34,825 nt of DNA from Bacteroidales bacterium (GTDB taxonomy: Bacteria > Bacteroidota > Bacteroidia > Bacteroidales > UBA932). The stretch lies in the NCBI GenBank assembly GCA_017617715.1, contig JAFZVQ010000033.1, positions 1 to 34,825 on the forward strand, read 5' to 3'. Shown here piece by piece: positions 6,509 to 16,758 of this stretch. The position numbers were made by a program, and so were the translations under genes. The stretch's first letter is position 1, and each line of letters starts with the position of its first letter. A model generated the notes under the pieces. That model searched no databases and was not told the DNA's origin. It saw nothing but the letters and a program-made list of their open reading frames with translations.

Positions 6509-9442
6509 TCAAAAACTTACATTAAATACCATATTCACCGCATGCGGATTCAGATCCGCGGGCGCACCGATGTTGTAGTAGTAGCTCACGCCTATCCTGA
6601 CGTCGTACGGCACCCACAACAAATTCCCCAGCACTGCTACAATATCCGCGCCGGCACTGCCGAGCGTCATGGGGTTGCCCTTGCCGCTGAAGCGGGACAG
6701 GTCGCCGTGGAGCGTGGCTTCCAGGTTACGCACATAAGCCACCGGCCCCAACGACCATTCCAGCGGGGCGAAGGGGAAGGCATAATCCATCGTGAAGCGG
6801 CTCTGGAAAGGATACGTAGCCGCCTTGCTGGCAAGGGCCGAGTATGAACCCATGCCCCTGGGCATCACGGTAGCATAGCGTTCGTTGAACATCCCGTCCC
6901 CCACGGGTTTCTGGACTATGGCGGTGAGGCGTATGCCGTGGGTGTCCATCAGGCCGGGCGTGTAGCCGTAAGTGTAGAAATAAGCGTTGGGCACAAAGAT
7001 GCCGGTAGCGCCGGGGCGGCCGCTCCAGCCCGCTTCGAAGCCCGCTCCCCACTTGGGGTAGATGCACCTCTGGGGCGTGGACTGCATGGCATAACCGCGG
7101 ACGCTTGCGGCAAGCCTGTTCATAACCGCCAGGTTGCCCTGGGTCACGAGACTGTTGGTCACCGACCAGCGCACCAGCGGAATCACGCCCCGTAGCCAGC
7201 CGCCGGAATTGAATTTGAGCGGCAGGTAGGTCTGCACGGAGGCCGCGAGCGCAGGGTAGCCGGGCATCTCGTCGGCCGACAGGGACACGCGGCCCGCGAA
7301 ATCGCTGAAATAGTGCCGGAGGTAATACAGGTCCGGCTTCGTGTTGTCTATGGTGAACCTGGCTTCGAACACCGGATAGAAACCTGTGTAGAACAGGTTC
7401 ACCTCGCCCTTGTGCTTCCAGGACTCCTTTCCGGGGAAGGCGCCGTAGGCCACGGTGCCGGTCATAGTGCCGAGGTTGTTCTGGAAAAAGGCCGTGGCGC
7501 CGAGGGTGGCGCTGGTGGTCAGCGACTCGAAACTAAGGTTCGAGACGGCGTCGTAGTCCACATAGACCGGCGCCCATGAATGGACGCGGAAGAGGCCGGC
7601 CAGGCGGTTGTAGCGCTCGGGCTCGGAGAGGGTCACGGGGCTGTCGCGCCGTATCTGCCGGGGATTGGAGGCCGTCAGCTCTTCAGCGAACTCATAGCGG
7701 TGCTTACGGGAAAAGTCGGCCTTTGCCGGCTCCGGAAGCGAGGTCGCCGGCAGCTCGCAGAGCACGCGTCCTTCGGGGCGCGGCACGGAGCAGCGAAGCG
7801 TCCTGCCGTCCGGGCTGAAGGCGTAGGACGTGGCACCCTGGGCGCTGCTGGTGAGGCGGCTGGCCGTACCGTCAGGCTCAAGGCGGTAGAGTTCCAGCAC
7901 ACCGGTGAGGTCGGAGGTGAAATACAGCCGCCCGTCGTGGGCGAACAGGTCCCGGGCCGTCACAAAACCGCAGTCCAGCACCTTCTTGAAGCCCTCCGGG
8001 CCCACACGGTAGAGAGCGTCGCCGGTGCCGGTGAGCGCCAGGGCCATCAGGGTCTCCCCCAACCACGCAGATTCGAGCACCTGCATGCCTGCGGGCGCAT
8101 TGTAGCGGGCCATTTCGCGCCCGTTGAAGGCGTCTATGACCAGCAGCGCCGAAGAGCCCTCGACGGCATATTCGGTCACCGAAAGCCTCCCGCCGTCGGG
8201 CGACGGGACGGGGTTGTACCACCTTGTCTTGCGGGTAAGACGGTGCCTGCCGGAGGCGTCGGCGTACCATATTTCCGACCAGGACTTCATGTCCCAGCGG
8301 ACGTCGCGGATGTTCTCGCTCCAATAGATGCGGCCGAAGTTGGGATCGGCCTTAAGCGTGCTCGCCGTGGAGGCGAACGGGCCCATGGTGTCCATCTTGC
8401 CGTCGGGGCCGAACCGGACCAGCTGCATCGCCTGGGCCATGCCCTTGCGCATGCAGAAGAAGGTGGAGTCGAGCCAGCAGCCTCCGTTGTACTCCATGTA
8501 ATGGGCGGACTCCGGCGAGATGCGGGTGGTGGTCATGAACGGCGCGCGGGCGGCTTCGTCCCTGCTCCAGCGCTGCTTGAGGGTGTCGCAGATTTCCGAA
8601 AAAGCGGCGCCGAAGCGCTTGCCGGATACCTCCCGGATGGTGCCGGAATAGTTGAAGAAGGGGAAGGGCCACGCCTTGTTGCGGAAGAGCCGCTCATAGT
8701 AACGGGCCGTAAAATCATGGGCGTCATACACGCTGCGCACGCCGGCGGTGGTGATGTAGCCCAGGGTGTAGTGGTCGGGGGTGTAGTTCTTCAGCGAACC
8801 ATAGCGCCAGCGCCACCAGTTGCGGTAGTCTCCCTGGGAGAAACAGACCCTGTAGTACTCCAGGAATGATGCGTTGCGGCCGCGCCCGGTCAGGGAAAGC
8901 TCCGTCTCCGCGGCCACCGCGTCACCTTCATAAAACACCGGCCCGCAATAGATTGCGGCAAGGGCGCCGGAGCCGATCTCGCCGAGAAGCACATCCCAGA
9001 TGTGGTACGGCCTGGCGTTGACATACTGGGTCTGGCACACGTGACGGGATTCATGGATGGCCAGGTGCTCGGGCCAGTTCTGGGGAAGCGGGGCCTGCGC
9101 AATGGGGGTGGTCAGCAGCTCCATACGCTTGGGGGCCCAGCCCACCATGCCGTTGGAATTGACCTCCCAGGGATGCAGTATCACGGGCATCCGCCATTTG
9201 AAGTTCTGGTTGGGAAGGAAGCCGGAAGTGACGCTGAGCGGCTCCTTGACCTGCTCGAGCAGCGTCGCGTACACGCGGGCAAGCGAATCCAGGCCCTCGG
9301 GGTAGATCACCTTGTAGTCCTGCGTCTTGATCTGGTACCAGCGCGACCCGGCCGGCTCGCTGCCCCAGCTGTAGAACTGGGCAGCGGCCGGGACCGCGGG
9401 CAGCGCAAGGCACAAAGCCAGGACAAGGACGCGCAGTTTCAT
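6509..9442 (-). CDS. Large exported protein: gluzincin-like peptidase domain, beta-propeller and C-terminal beta-barrel
   Basis: A 977-residue protein with a signal peptide (residues 1-21, cleavage after PAAAQ likely). Residues about 35-290 look like a peptidase-MA/gluzincin domain: an HExxH zinc motif (HESRH, 130-134) and a downstream FYEGDAVAAE (170-179) whose glutamates could be the third ligand. About 300-620 has repeated SPDGG/SPDGR and YADASG-type blades like a TolB/WD40 propeller. The last about 330 residues alternate in barrel style and end in phenylalanine (VNMVFNVSF), as outer-membrane barrels do. I know of no characterised member with this exact architecture; surface proteolysis or protein scavenging is inference. 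It lies between galK (3 nt away) and the DUF5106 lipoprotein gene (1 nt), so it is cotranscribed. Confidence 0.75.
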   Translation of the reverse strand: MKLRVLVLALCLALPAVPAAAQFYSWGSEPAGSRWYQIKTQDYKVIYPEGLDSLARVYATLLEQVKEPLSVTSGFLPNQNFKWRMPVILHPWEVNSNGMVGWAPKRMELLTTPIAQAPLPQNWPEHLAIHESRHVCQTQYVNARPYHIWDVLLGEIGSGALAAIYCGPVFYEGDAVAAETELSLTGRGRNASFLEYYRVCFSQGDYRNWWRWRYGSLKNYTPDHYTLGYITTAGVRSVYDAHDFTARYYERLFRNKAWPFPFFNYSGTIREVSGKRFGAAFSEICDTLKQRWSRDEAARAPFMTTTRISPESAHYMEYNGGCWLDSTFFCMRKGMAQAMQLVRFGPDGKMDTMGPFASTASTLKADPNFGRIYWSENIRDVRWDMKSWSEIWYADASGRHRLTRKTRWYNPVPSPDGGRLSVTEYAVEGSSALLVIDAFNGREMARYNAPAGMQVLESAWLGETLMALALTGTGDALYRVGPEGFKKVLDCGFVTARDLFAHDGRLYFTSDLTGVLELYRLEPDGTASRLTSSAQGATSYAFSPDGRTLRCSVPRPEGRVLCELPATSLPEPAKADFSRKHRYEFAEELTASNPRQIRRDSPVTLSEPERYNRLAGLFRVHSWAPVYVDYDAVSNLSFESLTTSATLGATAFFQNNLGTMTGTVAYGAFPGKESWKHKGEVNLFYTGFYPVFEARFTIDNTKPDLYYLRHYFSDFAGRVSLSADEMPGYPALAASVQTYLPLKFNSGGWLRGVIPLVRWSVTNSLVTQGNLAVMNRLAASVRGYAMQSTPQRCIYPKWGAGFEAGWSGRPGATGIFVPNAYFYTYGYTPGLMDTHGIRLTAIVQKPVGDGMFNERYATVMPRGMGSYSALASKAATYPFQSRFTMDYAFPFAPLEWSLGPVAYVRNLEATLHGDLSRFSGKGNPMTLGSAGADIVAVLGNLLWVPYDVRIGVSYYYNIGAPADLNPHAVNMVFNVSF

Positions 9443-9445
9443 CGG

Positions 9446-10588
<1,143 letters not shown>

Positions 10589-10600
10589 TGGTTATCTGTA

Positions 10601-11701
10601 TTATACGTTGAATAAAAAATGCATTATATCGCCGTCCTGGACCACGTAGTCCTTGCCTTCGACGCCCATTTTGCCGGCGGCGCGCACGGCAGCCTCCGTC
10701 TTGTAGTTGACGAAATCCTCGTACTTGATCACTTCTGCACGGATGAAGCCCTTCTCGAAGTCGGTGTGGATCACGCCGGCGGCTTTCGGGGCCTTGTCGC
10801 CGGCATGGATGGTCCATGCGCGGCATTCGTCGGCGCCGGCGGTGAAGAAGGTGCGGAGGCCGAGGAGCTTGTAGGCGCCCTGCACGAGGCGCACCACGCC
10901 GGACTCCTCCAGGCCCATTTCCTCGAGGAACATCTTACGGTCTTCGTAATCCTCCATCTCGGCTATTTCGGACTCTGTGCGGGCGGAGATGATGAGTATG
11001 CCGGCATTCTCGTCCTTCACGGCTTCGCGCACGGCGTCCACGTAGGCGTTGCCGGACACGGCGGAAGCGTCATCCACGTTGCAGACATAGAGCACGGGCT
11101 TGTTGGTGAGGAGGAAGAGGTCGTGGGCAAGCTGGACCTCCTCGTCGTTTACGAGGGCCACGCTGCGGCACGATTTGCCCTGCTCGAGGGCCGCCTTGTA
11201 GCGCTGCAGCAGGTCGGCGAGCTTGCGGGACTCCTTGTCCCCGGCCTGCGCGGCCTTGACGCACTTGGCAAGGCGCGACTCCACCGTCTCCAGGTCTTTT
11301 ATCTGGAGCTCGGTGTCCACCACTTCCTTGTCGCGGACAGGGTCCACGGAGCCGTCCACATGCACCACGTTGCCGTCGTCGAAGCAGCGCAGCACGTGGA
11401 GTATGGCGTCGCACTCGCGTATGTTGGCGAGGAACTGGTTGCCGAGGCCTTCCCCGCGGCTGGCGCCCTTCACGAGGCCGGCTATGTCTACGATGTCCAC
11501 CGTGGCTGGGATGGTGCGCTGGGGGTGGCAGATTTCCGTCAGCACCTCAAGCCGGCGGTCGGGGACGTTGGTCGAGCCGAGGTTCGGCTCTATCGTACAG
11601 AAGGGGAAATTTGCGCTCTGGGCTTTGCCGCTGCTCACACAGTTGAACAACGTCGACTTCCCCACGTTCGGCAAACCCACTATTCCACATTTCAAACTCA
11701 T
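10601..11701 (-). CDS. ychF: Ribosome-binding ATPase YchF (Obg family)
   Basis: A 366-residue P-loop NTPase of the YchF/OLA1 subfamily, which prefers ATP and binds ribosomes; it is linked to translation and stress control. The G1 motif GLPNVGKS is at residues 9-16, and FPFCTIEPN and DIAGLVKGASRGEGLGNQFL follow as in all YchF proteins. The G4 position reads NVDD, the altered form typical of this subfamily. The C-terminal about 85 residues form the TGS domain. The start is ATG at 11701. A TAnnTTTG box at 11727-11734 would drive this gene and probably the five that follow (galK to folA). Confidence 0.97.
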   Translation of the reverse strand: MSLKCGIVGLPNVGKSTLFNCVSSGKAQSANFPFCTIEPNLGSTNVPDRRLEVLTEICHPQRTIPATVDIVDIAGLVKGASRGEGLGNQFLANIRECDAILHVLRCFDDGNVVHVDGSVDPVRDKEVVDTELQIKDLETVESRLAKCVKAAQAGDKESRKLADLLQRYKAALEQGKSCRSVALVNDEEVQLAHDLFLLTNKPVLYVCNVDDASAVSGNAYVDAVREAVKDENAGILIISARTESEIAEMEDYEDRKMFLEEMGLEESGVVRLVQGAYKLLGLRTFFTAGADECRAWTIHAGDKAPKAAGVIHTDFEKGFIRAEVIKYEDFVNYKTEAAVRAAGKMGVEGKDYVVQDGDIMHFLFNV

Positions 11702-11726
11702 ATATTCTTTTATTTATCCTATCCTA

Positions 11727-11734
11727 CAAATTTA
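11727..11734 (-). promoter_or_regulatory. Putative -7 box of the ychF operon promoter
   Basis: On the minus strand the site reads TAAATTTG, matching TAnnTTTG. It is 26 nt upstream of the ychF ATG, which leaves a leader near 20 nt. The region is very AT-rich and holds an opposite-facing box at 11745-11752, so the two genes share a compact divergent promoter region. No convincing -33 TTTG was found. Confidence 0.6.
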
Positions 11735-11744
11735 CAATTTTTTA

Positions 11745-11752
11745 TATTTTTG
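11745..11752 (+). promoter_or_regulatory. Putative -7 box for the plus-strand phosphatase/nuclease gene
   Basis: The site reads TATTTTTG, matching TAnnTTTG. It ends 15 nt before the ATG at 11768, giving a very short leader of about 9 nt. It is back to back with the ychF -7 box. Confidence 0.55.
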
Positions 11753-11767
11753 TAAAAACTTAAGACT

Positions 11768-12586
11768 ATGAAATTCTTGATTCTTTTAGTGTCGTTGCTG
11801 GACAGTCTGACGGTGGTGAGCTGGAATGTGGAGAACTTTCTGGACCCGAAGGAAGACTCTACCGGGCGGCACACGGCAAAGCGGCTGCAGGCCAAATGCA
11901 GCGGCATCGCAAAGACAATTTTCCTTATTGCAGAGCAGGAGGGGCGGCTACCGGACGCGGTGGCGCTGATGGAGGTTGGCAACAGGCGCGTGCTCCGGAA
12001 GCTGCTCTCCGACACGCCGCTTCGCAAGCTCGACTACGACATCATCCACTATGACTCCCCCGACCGCCGCGGCATCGACTGCGCGCTGCTCTACCGCAGG
12101 AGCCGGCTGACGCTCCTCCGCTCCGGCCCCAGGCACCTCCTGGACAGCGCCGGTGCCGTGCTCCCCACCAGAGACATACTGCTGGCGGAGTTCGAAGGGA
12201 TAGACATCCTCGTGAACCACCACCCGTCCAAAGTCGGCGCCGGCTCAGAGGCGCGGCGGGCCGTCGCCATGCGGCGCATGTGGGGCCTCATCGACTCGCT
12301 CTCCCTCGCCGGCCACCCCCGCATCCTGTCCGTGGGCGATTTCAACGACAACGTGTGGCCCGGCTCCGACGGTCCCGGCACCATCAAGTACAACGGCGCC
12401 TGGGAGAAAATCGACGGCCACTTCGCCCGCGGCGCCCTCACCGTCGAGGAATCGGTCTTCGACCACCCCCTCCTCACCGAGCCGGACCGCACCTTCGGCG
12501 GCACCAAGCCCCGCCGCACCTTCTCCGGCCCCCGCTACCTCTCCGGCCTCTCCGACCACTACCCCATCATCCTGAGGGTATACTAA
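11768..12586 (+). CDS. Endonuclease/exonuclease/phosphatase (EEP) family protein, probably exported
   Basis: A 272-residue EEP-fold protein, a metal-dependent phosphoesterase. Catalytic blocks in order are SWNVENF (18-24), LMEVGN with E69, DRRGIDCALLYR (99-110), VNHHPS (149-154), GDFND with D191 and N193 (190-194), and LSDHYPI with D263 and H264. All the usual acid, Asn and His residues are present. The N-terminus KFLILLVSLLD is hydrophobic and may be a short signal peptide, as in many Bacteroidales relatives, but I see no clear cleavage site. The substrate (DNA, sphingomyelin, phosphoinositide or other) is unknown. It is the only plus-strand gene left of 22 kb and ends in a terminator. Confidence 0.88.
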   Translation: MKFLILLVSLLDSLTVVSWNVENFLDPKEDSTGRHTAKRLQAKCSGIAKTIFLIAEQEGRLPDAVALMEVGNRRVLRKLLSDTPLRKLDYDIIHYDSPDRRGIDCALLYRRSRLTLLRSGPRHLLDSAGAVLPTRDILLAEFEGIDILVNHHPSKVGAGSEARRAVAMRRMWGLIDSLSLAGHPRILSVGDFNDNVWPGSDGPGTIKYNGAWEKIDGHFARGALTVEESVFDHPLLTEPDRTFGGTKPRRTFSGPRYLSGLSDHYPIILRVY

Positions 12587-12617
12587 AAAGCGCCTGCCGG
12601 GATGCGGCAGGCGCTTT
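12587..12617. terminator. Bidirectional intrinsic terminator
   Basis: A perfect 13-bp stem, AAAGCGCCTGCCG paired with CGGCAGGCGCTTT around a 5-nt loop, starts right after the TAA of the EEP gene. A-runs and T-runs on the two flanks let it work in both directions. It sits between the convergent EEP and ppiD genes. Confidence 0.9.
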
Positions 12618-12631
12618 CAGCTAAACAACTT

Positions 12632-14719
12632 CTAGAAGAAGCGCTCGCGGTTGTCTTTCACCTTGTCGTACTCCATCATGGTGGGGACGATCATCTGGGT
12701 GGTGTAGCGGGCCTTGTTCTGCTCCATGGTGGCGGCGTCTTCCAGGGTGTAGAAGGAGCCGGTCTCACGCTTGGTCACCTTGAACATATAGGTGCAGGCA
12801 CGGCCTGCGACGGGGCCGCAGAGCTCTCCCTCGGGAGCGACTGCCATCGCGCCGAGGAGCGCGGGCTCCACTGCGGGTGCGCTGGTGCTGCCGAAAGCCA
12901 CATCCTCGCGGGTCTGGACGCTTGCGTTGCAGGCCTCTGCGATCTGCTGGAGATCGGTCAGGCCTTCAACCTTGGCGGCTGCTTCCTTCACGGCCTTGGC
13001 CTGGAGCTTCTCGAGCTTGAGGGTCTCGCTGATGTTGGAAGCAACGTCCGTCACCGGGGTGAAGCCTTCCTCGCGGACAGCCTTGAGGGCCACGACGAAG
13101 AAGTAGTTGTTGTTGACGGTGATGATGTTGGAAGCCTTGCCGGGCTTGTTGTCATAGACCCAGCGGGTGATTTCCTTGGCCTGGCTGATGGCGCCGTAGT
13201 TGGCGGTGGCCTCGGTCACGTTCCTCATCGGATGGGAATAGACACCGGTGGAATCAACGGCCTTCCTGTAGCCTTCGAGGGTGCCGCCGGCAATGGTGGC
13301 GAAACGGTTGGCCTTGGAATAGAAGTCGTTGAAGGTCTCCTTGCTGGCGAGGGCGGTCTTCTCAAGGATGGCCACCTGCTTCTTGGCGACGGGCTTGGTG
13401 CGCTTGGTCACCATGACGACATGGCTGCCGTACTGGGTGTTGAGCACGAAGGGCTTGTTGAGCTCGGCAGTCACGACGCTCTCGAATCCGGGGATGGTGT
13501 AGGTCTGGGTGAACCAGCCGAGGTTGCCCATCTCACCGCCGTCGGCGGAGTTCTGGTCCACGGAATAGAGGGTGGCGAGGCTGGCGAAGTTGCCGCCCTT
13601 GGCCACGACGTTGCAGAGGCTGTCGGCCACGTGCTTGGCGTCGGTGCCCTGGAGCAGGATGTGCTTCACATACACTGAATCAGGCACGTTGGCGCTGGCG
13701 AGGGCCTTGACGGAACGGAACATGGTGCCGCTCTTGTAGACGGGGGAGACTCCCTGGTTGCCGCTGAACACGAAGTCGGCGATGTCGGAAGAGAGGTTGT
13801 TGGCCAGCTCGTCCTTCTTGTACCAGTATTCGGAATAGGCGCGCTCGGAGTTCTTGAGCAGGAAGGCCTTCATGTTGGTGGCCGCTGCGAACTCGGGGAT
13901 GAGGGCGTCGATCTCGTCGCTGGTGCGGGTGATGTCGGCCTCGGAGGGCACTACCTCGTAGACCACGTACTCGATGTCGCGGCCTGCGCTCTGCTTGTAA
14001 TCCTTCTTGTGGGCGTCGTAGTAACGCTTGATTTCGGCGCTGGACACGACGACGGTGCTGTCGGCGTAGTCGAAGGGTATCATCACGTATTCGACGCTGG
14101 CAGTGGTGTTGGCCTCGGCGACAGCCTGCTCGGCGAAGGCCTTGGGCTGGATGTAGGAACCTGCGATGAGGGCGTCATACTTGTCGTAGTACTTCTGCAT
14201 CATCACGGAGTTCTGGAGATAGTTCCAGAAAGTCTTGAGGCTTGCTTCCTGCGATGCGTTCTGCACGAACTCACGAAGCACGTCGGGGGAATAGGCGCCG
14301 GTTTCGTCGAAGAAAGCACGGTTCTGGGCGAGGACGGGGGAAATGTTGTTCCCGGTGGTCAGGTCGACCATTTCTTCCTCACCGACACGGATACCGGCAT
14401 TCTTTGCATTCTTGAGGAACATATACCTGTCCACGAAATCCTGCCATGCGGCGTTGCGGATCTGCTTCTGGTTCTCTTCGTTCTGCACGGAAGAACCGGA
14501 TGCGATCTGATGGATGGTAGTGAACTTGTCCACATTTTCCTGGAAGTCGGTGTAGGACACACGCTTGCCTGCAATCTGGCCGACGTCGAACTTGGAAGAC
14601 ATCGAGTTCAGGGCTGACTCCAGGGTGCTGGGATCGATAATAAACGAGAGGAGGGCCAGAGCGATGATAATGGATATCGCAAGGCCGAATTTTACGCGAA
14701 TTTTTTGAAGAACCGCCAT
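12632..14719 (-). CDS. ppiD: PpiD/SurA-type membrane-anchored peptidyl-prolyl isomerase
   Basis: A 695-residue periplasmic foldase. It starts with a short cytoplasmic stretch and one transmembrane helix (about residues 11-28), then DPSTLES and a SurA_N-like helical region (about 30-240). A parvulin domain follows at about 345-450, with KHILLQG, the ADGGEMGNLGWF block and the closing GSHVVMV. A second, degenerate parvulin-like region may cover about 460-600. By family knowledge such proteins help fold or stabilise newly exported envelope proteins. It follows lptC by 48 nt on the same strand and is the last gene before the terminator. In some Bacteroidales a CorC/CNNM-type gene lies between these two; none is here. 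Confidence 0.88.
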   Translation of the reverse strand: MAVLQKIRVKFGLAISIIIALALLSFIIDPSTLESALNSMSSKFDVGQIAGKRVSYTDFQENVDKFTTIHQIASGSSVQNEENQKQIRNAAWQDFVDRYMFLKNAKNAGIRVGEEEMVDLTTGNNISPVLAQNRAFFDETGAYSPDVLREFVQNASQEASLKTFWNYLQNSVMMQKYYDKYDALIAGSYIQPKAFAEQAVAEANTTASVEYVMIPFDYADSTVVVSSAEIKRYYDAHKKDYKQSAGRDIEYVVYEVVPSEADITRTSDEIDALIPEFAAATNMKAFLLKNSERAYSEYWYKKDELANNLSSDIADFVFSGNQGVSPVYKSGTMFRSVKALASANVPDSVYVKHILLQGTDAKHVADSLCNVVAKGGNFASLATLYSVDQNSADGGEMGNLGWFTQTYTIPGFESVVTAELNKPFVLNTQYGSHVVMVTKRTKPVAKKQVAILEKTALASKETFNDFYSKANRFATIAGGTLEGYRKAVDSTGVYSHPMRNVTEATANYGAISQAKEITRWVYDNKPGKASNIITVNNNYFFVVALKAVREEGFTPVTDVASNISETLKLEKLQAKAVKEAAAKVEGLTDLQQIAEACNASVQTREDVAFGSTSAPAVEPALLGAMAVAPEGELCGPVAGRACTYMFKVTKRETGSFYTLEDAATMEQNKARYTTQMIVPTMMEYDKVKDNRERFF

Positions 14720-14767
14720 TTTGTTATTTTTTAATCTTACTTATTCAATTCTAAATGAGCCGCGAAA

Positions 14768-15403
14768 TTACAAATTTTTTGGGAAAGCACCAATAAAATT
14801 CACAGAATCAATCACAACTAGCGTGGAATCGCGGGCCGTGACGCCGTATCCGTTGAAGGTTTTATGGAGTATTGCGTTGCGGGCGTGGTCGTCGGAACGC
14901 ATCCCGTAACCCTGCAGGAAACCGTCCGGAGAATACATTTTCACGTAGCAGTCGGTCCAGATTTCCTTCTTCACCTGATCCCAGTAGATGGTATCGGTCT
15001 CCATGGTCTCCCGCTTGATCACATTGTGGATCATCACGTTCCCGAATGCGGACCATATGTCCTTGGTGCGCTTTGTCTTGTCGGTCCTGTGGCTGGCGTT
15101 GTCGGAGAACACGAGGCTTTCCAGCATGCCGTCTTCATTGTAGGCATACACGGAAAGGCCCTTGGGGAAGAAGTCCACCTTGGCCGTGTCGCTTTCGTAG
15201 GTCTCCATCAGGGGTGCCTCGATACGCATCTCCACCTTGCCGTTCCTGGTCTGCACCGTGAACATGTCGGTCAGTGTCTGGACCGGGGTGGCGGACAGGT
15301 CGAGCGAGTCCGCTTCCGCCAGCTGGTTCCTGCAGGAAACGACAACGCTGGCAAGCGCCAAAACGCTTGCCAGCATCAACGTGTATTTCGTGTTCAGTGT
15401 CAA
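14768..15403 (-). CDS. lptC: LPS export protein LptC-like lipoprotein
   Basis: A 211-residue protein. An N-terminal hydrophobic segment ends in SVVVSC (residue 24), a lipobox, so this LptC is probably lipid-anchored, as is usual in Bacteroidetes, and not helix-anchored as in E. coli. The beta-jellyroll body carries the LptC/OstA pattern: MRIEAPLMETYE, DFFPKGLSVYAYNEDG, and the pair IWSAFGNVMIHN and YSPDGFLQGYGMRSD. It should receive LPS from LptBFG and pass it to the LptA bridge. The start is a TTG at 15403; the next ATG would remove the charged part of the signal peptide. It is 3 nt from the stop of the TPR-like gene, so the two are coupled. Confidence 0.88.
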   Translation of the reverse strand: MTLNTKYTLMLASVLALASVVVSCRNQLAEADSLDLSATPVQTLTDMFTVQTRNGKVEMRIEAPLMETYESDTAKVDFFPKGLSVYAYNEDGMLESLVFSDNASHRTDKTKRTKDIWSAFGNVMIHNVIKRETMETDTIYWDQVKKEIWTDCYVKMYSPDGFLQGYGMRSDDHARNAILHKTFNGYGVTARDSTLVVIDSVNFIGAFPKNL

Positions 15404-15406
15404 ATT

Positions 15407-16738
15407 CTACTTGATGGTGCGGACTGTCGTGGACACCCTTGCGCCGCCACAGACGAAGGTATAAGTGCTGCCGGCGGTCAGGTCGTACATGAACGCGTCT
15501 GCCACTTTCGGGAAGTACTTGCTGTACTGGCTGATGTAGCGGTTGGCATCTTCGGCGATGCTCGGATCGGCCGCCTTAGCCTTGTTCATGTAGTCGCATG
15601 CCACCCAGTAAGGCGCCCAGCGGTCGGATTCCCTGGTGCCGCAGTTGGTGCCTGCCCAAATAGTACCCATGAGCAGGTATGCCTTTCCGGCGAGGCTCTC
15701 GTCCATGGAAGGCACCTTGGCGGCGGCTTCGGCAGCAGTGGATGAACGGCCGTTCTTCACGCAGTAGACGGCAAGCTCATAGAGATAGGCCGCATCTGCC
15801 TTCACGTCGGAATCATCACGCTCGATGGCTTCCTGCATGTACTTGATGGCCTGGCTCACGTTGCCCCTTGCGGACTGCAGCTTGTACAGATAGTATGCGG
15901 CAGCTGCAGAAGGCTCGAGGGTGTACATGGTGGTGACGGCGTTCAGGAAGAGGTCGTTGTCGTTGCAATCCTCGGCCAGGCTCAGCATCTTGACGATGTT
16001 GGTGGCAAGCTTGAGGTCGTTGGGGTTGGCCTCGTAGCGGGGACCGAAGAGCTTGAGCAGGTCGTCGCAGGACGCCACCTTGCTGGAGATGAAGAGGTTC
16101 TCGATGTTGGTGCGGAAATCTGCAACCTGCTGCTTTTCAATGTCGGAAGCAGGATTCACGGCCTCCAGCATGGCGAGGTTGCGCTGATAGAGGTTCAGCA
16201 CTTCCTCGGTGCCGAGCTGGCCGGCGGTGTAGAGGTCCACGGCCGACTTGAAGTCGTTGAACACCACTGAAGGCTTGGTCTTGTCGCCGAGGGCGGCAAT
16301 CACGCTTTCGTAGATGTCGAAGACGCGCTTCGGGTCGGACTTTATATACTTGGCCGCGTAGGTGGCCTTGTTGTTGAGCGCGGTGGCCGCATACTTGGGA
16401 TAGTACTGCGCCCTCTGGTCCTGGAGGGTCAGGAGCGTGTCCACGAGACCTTCCACCATGATGGTGTTGCGGGCGTTTTTGGCGATAAGCCTCGACACCA
16501 GCTCGGAACCCTGGATAAGCAGGTTCTGGCTGCAGGAAGGAGGACATATCTTATATGCCTGGCGCCAGTTGGGTGTGGCGTCGTCATAATTCTTCTGTTT
16601 GTAATACTCGGTGTAATAAGAAAGGTACTTGACGCACTCTTCGGCATTCTCACCGTACTTGCTCATATCCTGCGCGAAGAGATTCGCACCGGAGAGCGTT
16701 GCAACCAGGCTCAAAGCCGCTAAAAATACTTTTTTCAT
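15407..16738 (-). CDS. Periplasmic tetratricopeptide-repeat-like protein
   Basis: A 443-residue protein with a signal peptide ending in ANLFAQ (about residue 23). The rest is alpha-helical and rich in A, Y, N and K, with degenerate TPR-like pairs such as YYTEYYKQKNYDDATPNWRQ (about 47-65) and AAAYYLYKLQSARGNVSQA (about 285-303). I see no catalytic motif. Its fixed place between a FadL-like OMP gene and lptC suggests a protein-protein scaffold in outer-membrane biogenesis, but this is inference from position only. The ATG at 16738 lies 20 nt after the OMP stop. Compositionally it is like its neighbours. Confidence 0.8.
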   Translation of the reverse strand: MKKVFLAALSLVATLSGANLFAQDMSKYGENAEECVKYLSYYTEYYKQKNYDDATPNWRQAYKICPPSCSQNLLIQGSELVSRLIAKNARNTIMVEGLVDTLLTLQDQRAQYYPKYAATALNNKATYAAKYIKSDPKRVFDIYESVIAALGDKTKPSVVFNDFKSAVDLYTAGQLGTEEVLNLYQRNLAMLEAVNPASDIEKQQVADFRTNIENLFISSKVASCDDLLKLFGPRYEANPNDLKLATNIVKMLSLAEDCNDNDLFLNAVTTMYTLEPSAAAAYYLYKLQSARGNVSQAIKYMQEAIERDDSDVKADAAYLYELAVYCVKNGRSSTAAEAAAKVPSMDESLAGKAYLLMGTIWAGTNCGTRESDRWAPYWVACDYMNKAKAADPSIAEDANRYISQYSKYFPKVADAFMYDLTAGSTYTFVCGGARVSTTVRTIK

Positions 16739-16758
16739 ATCTTTCGATTTTATGTTGT

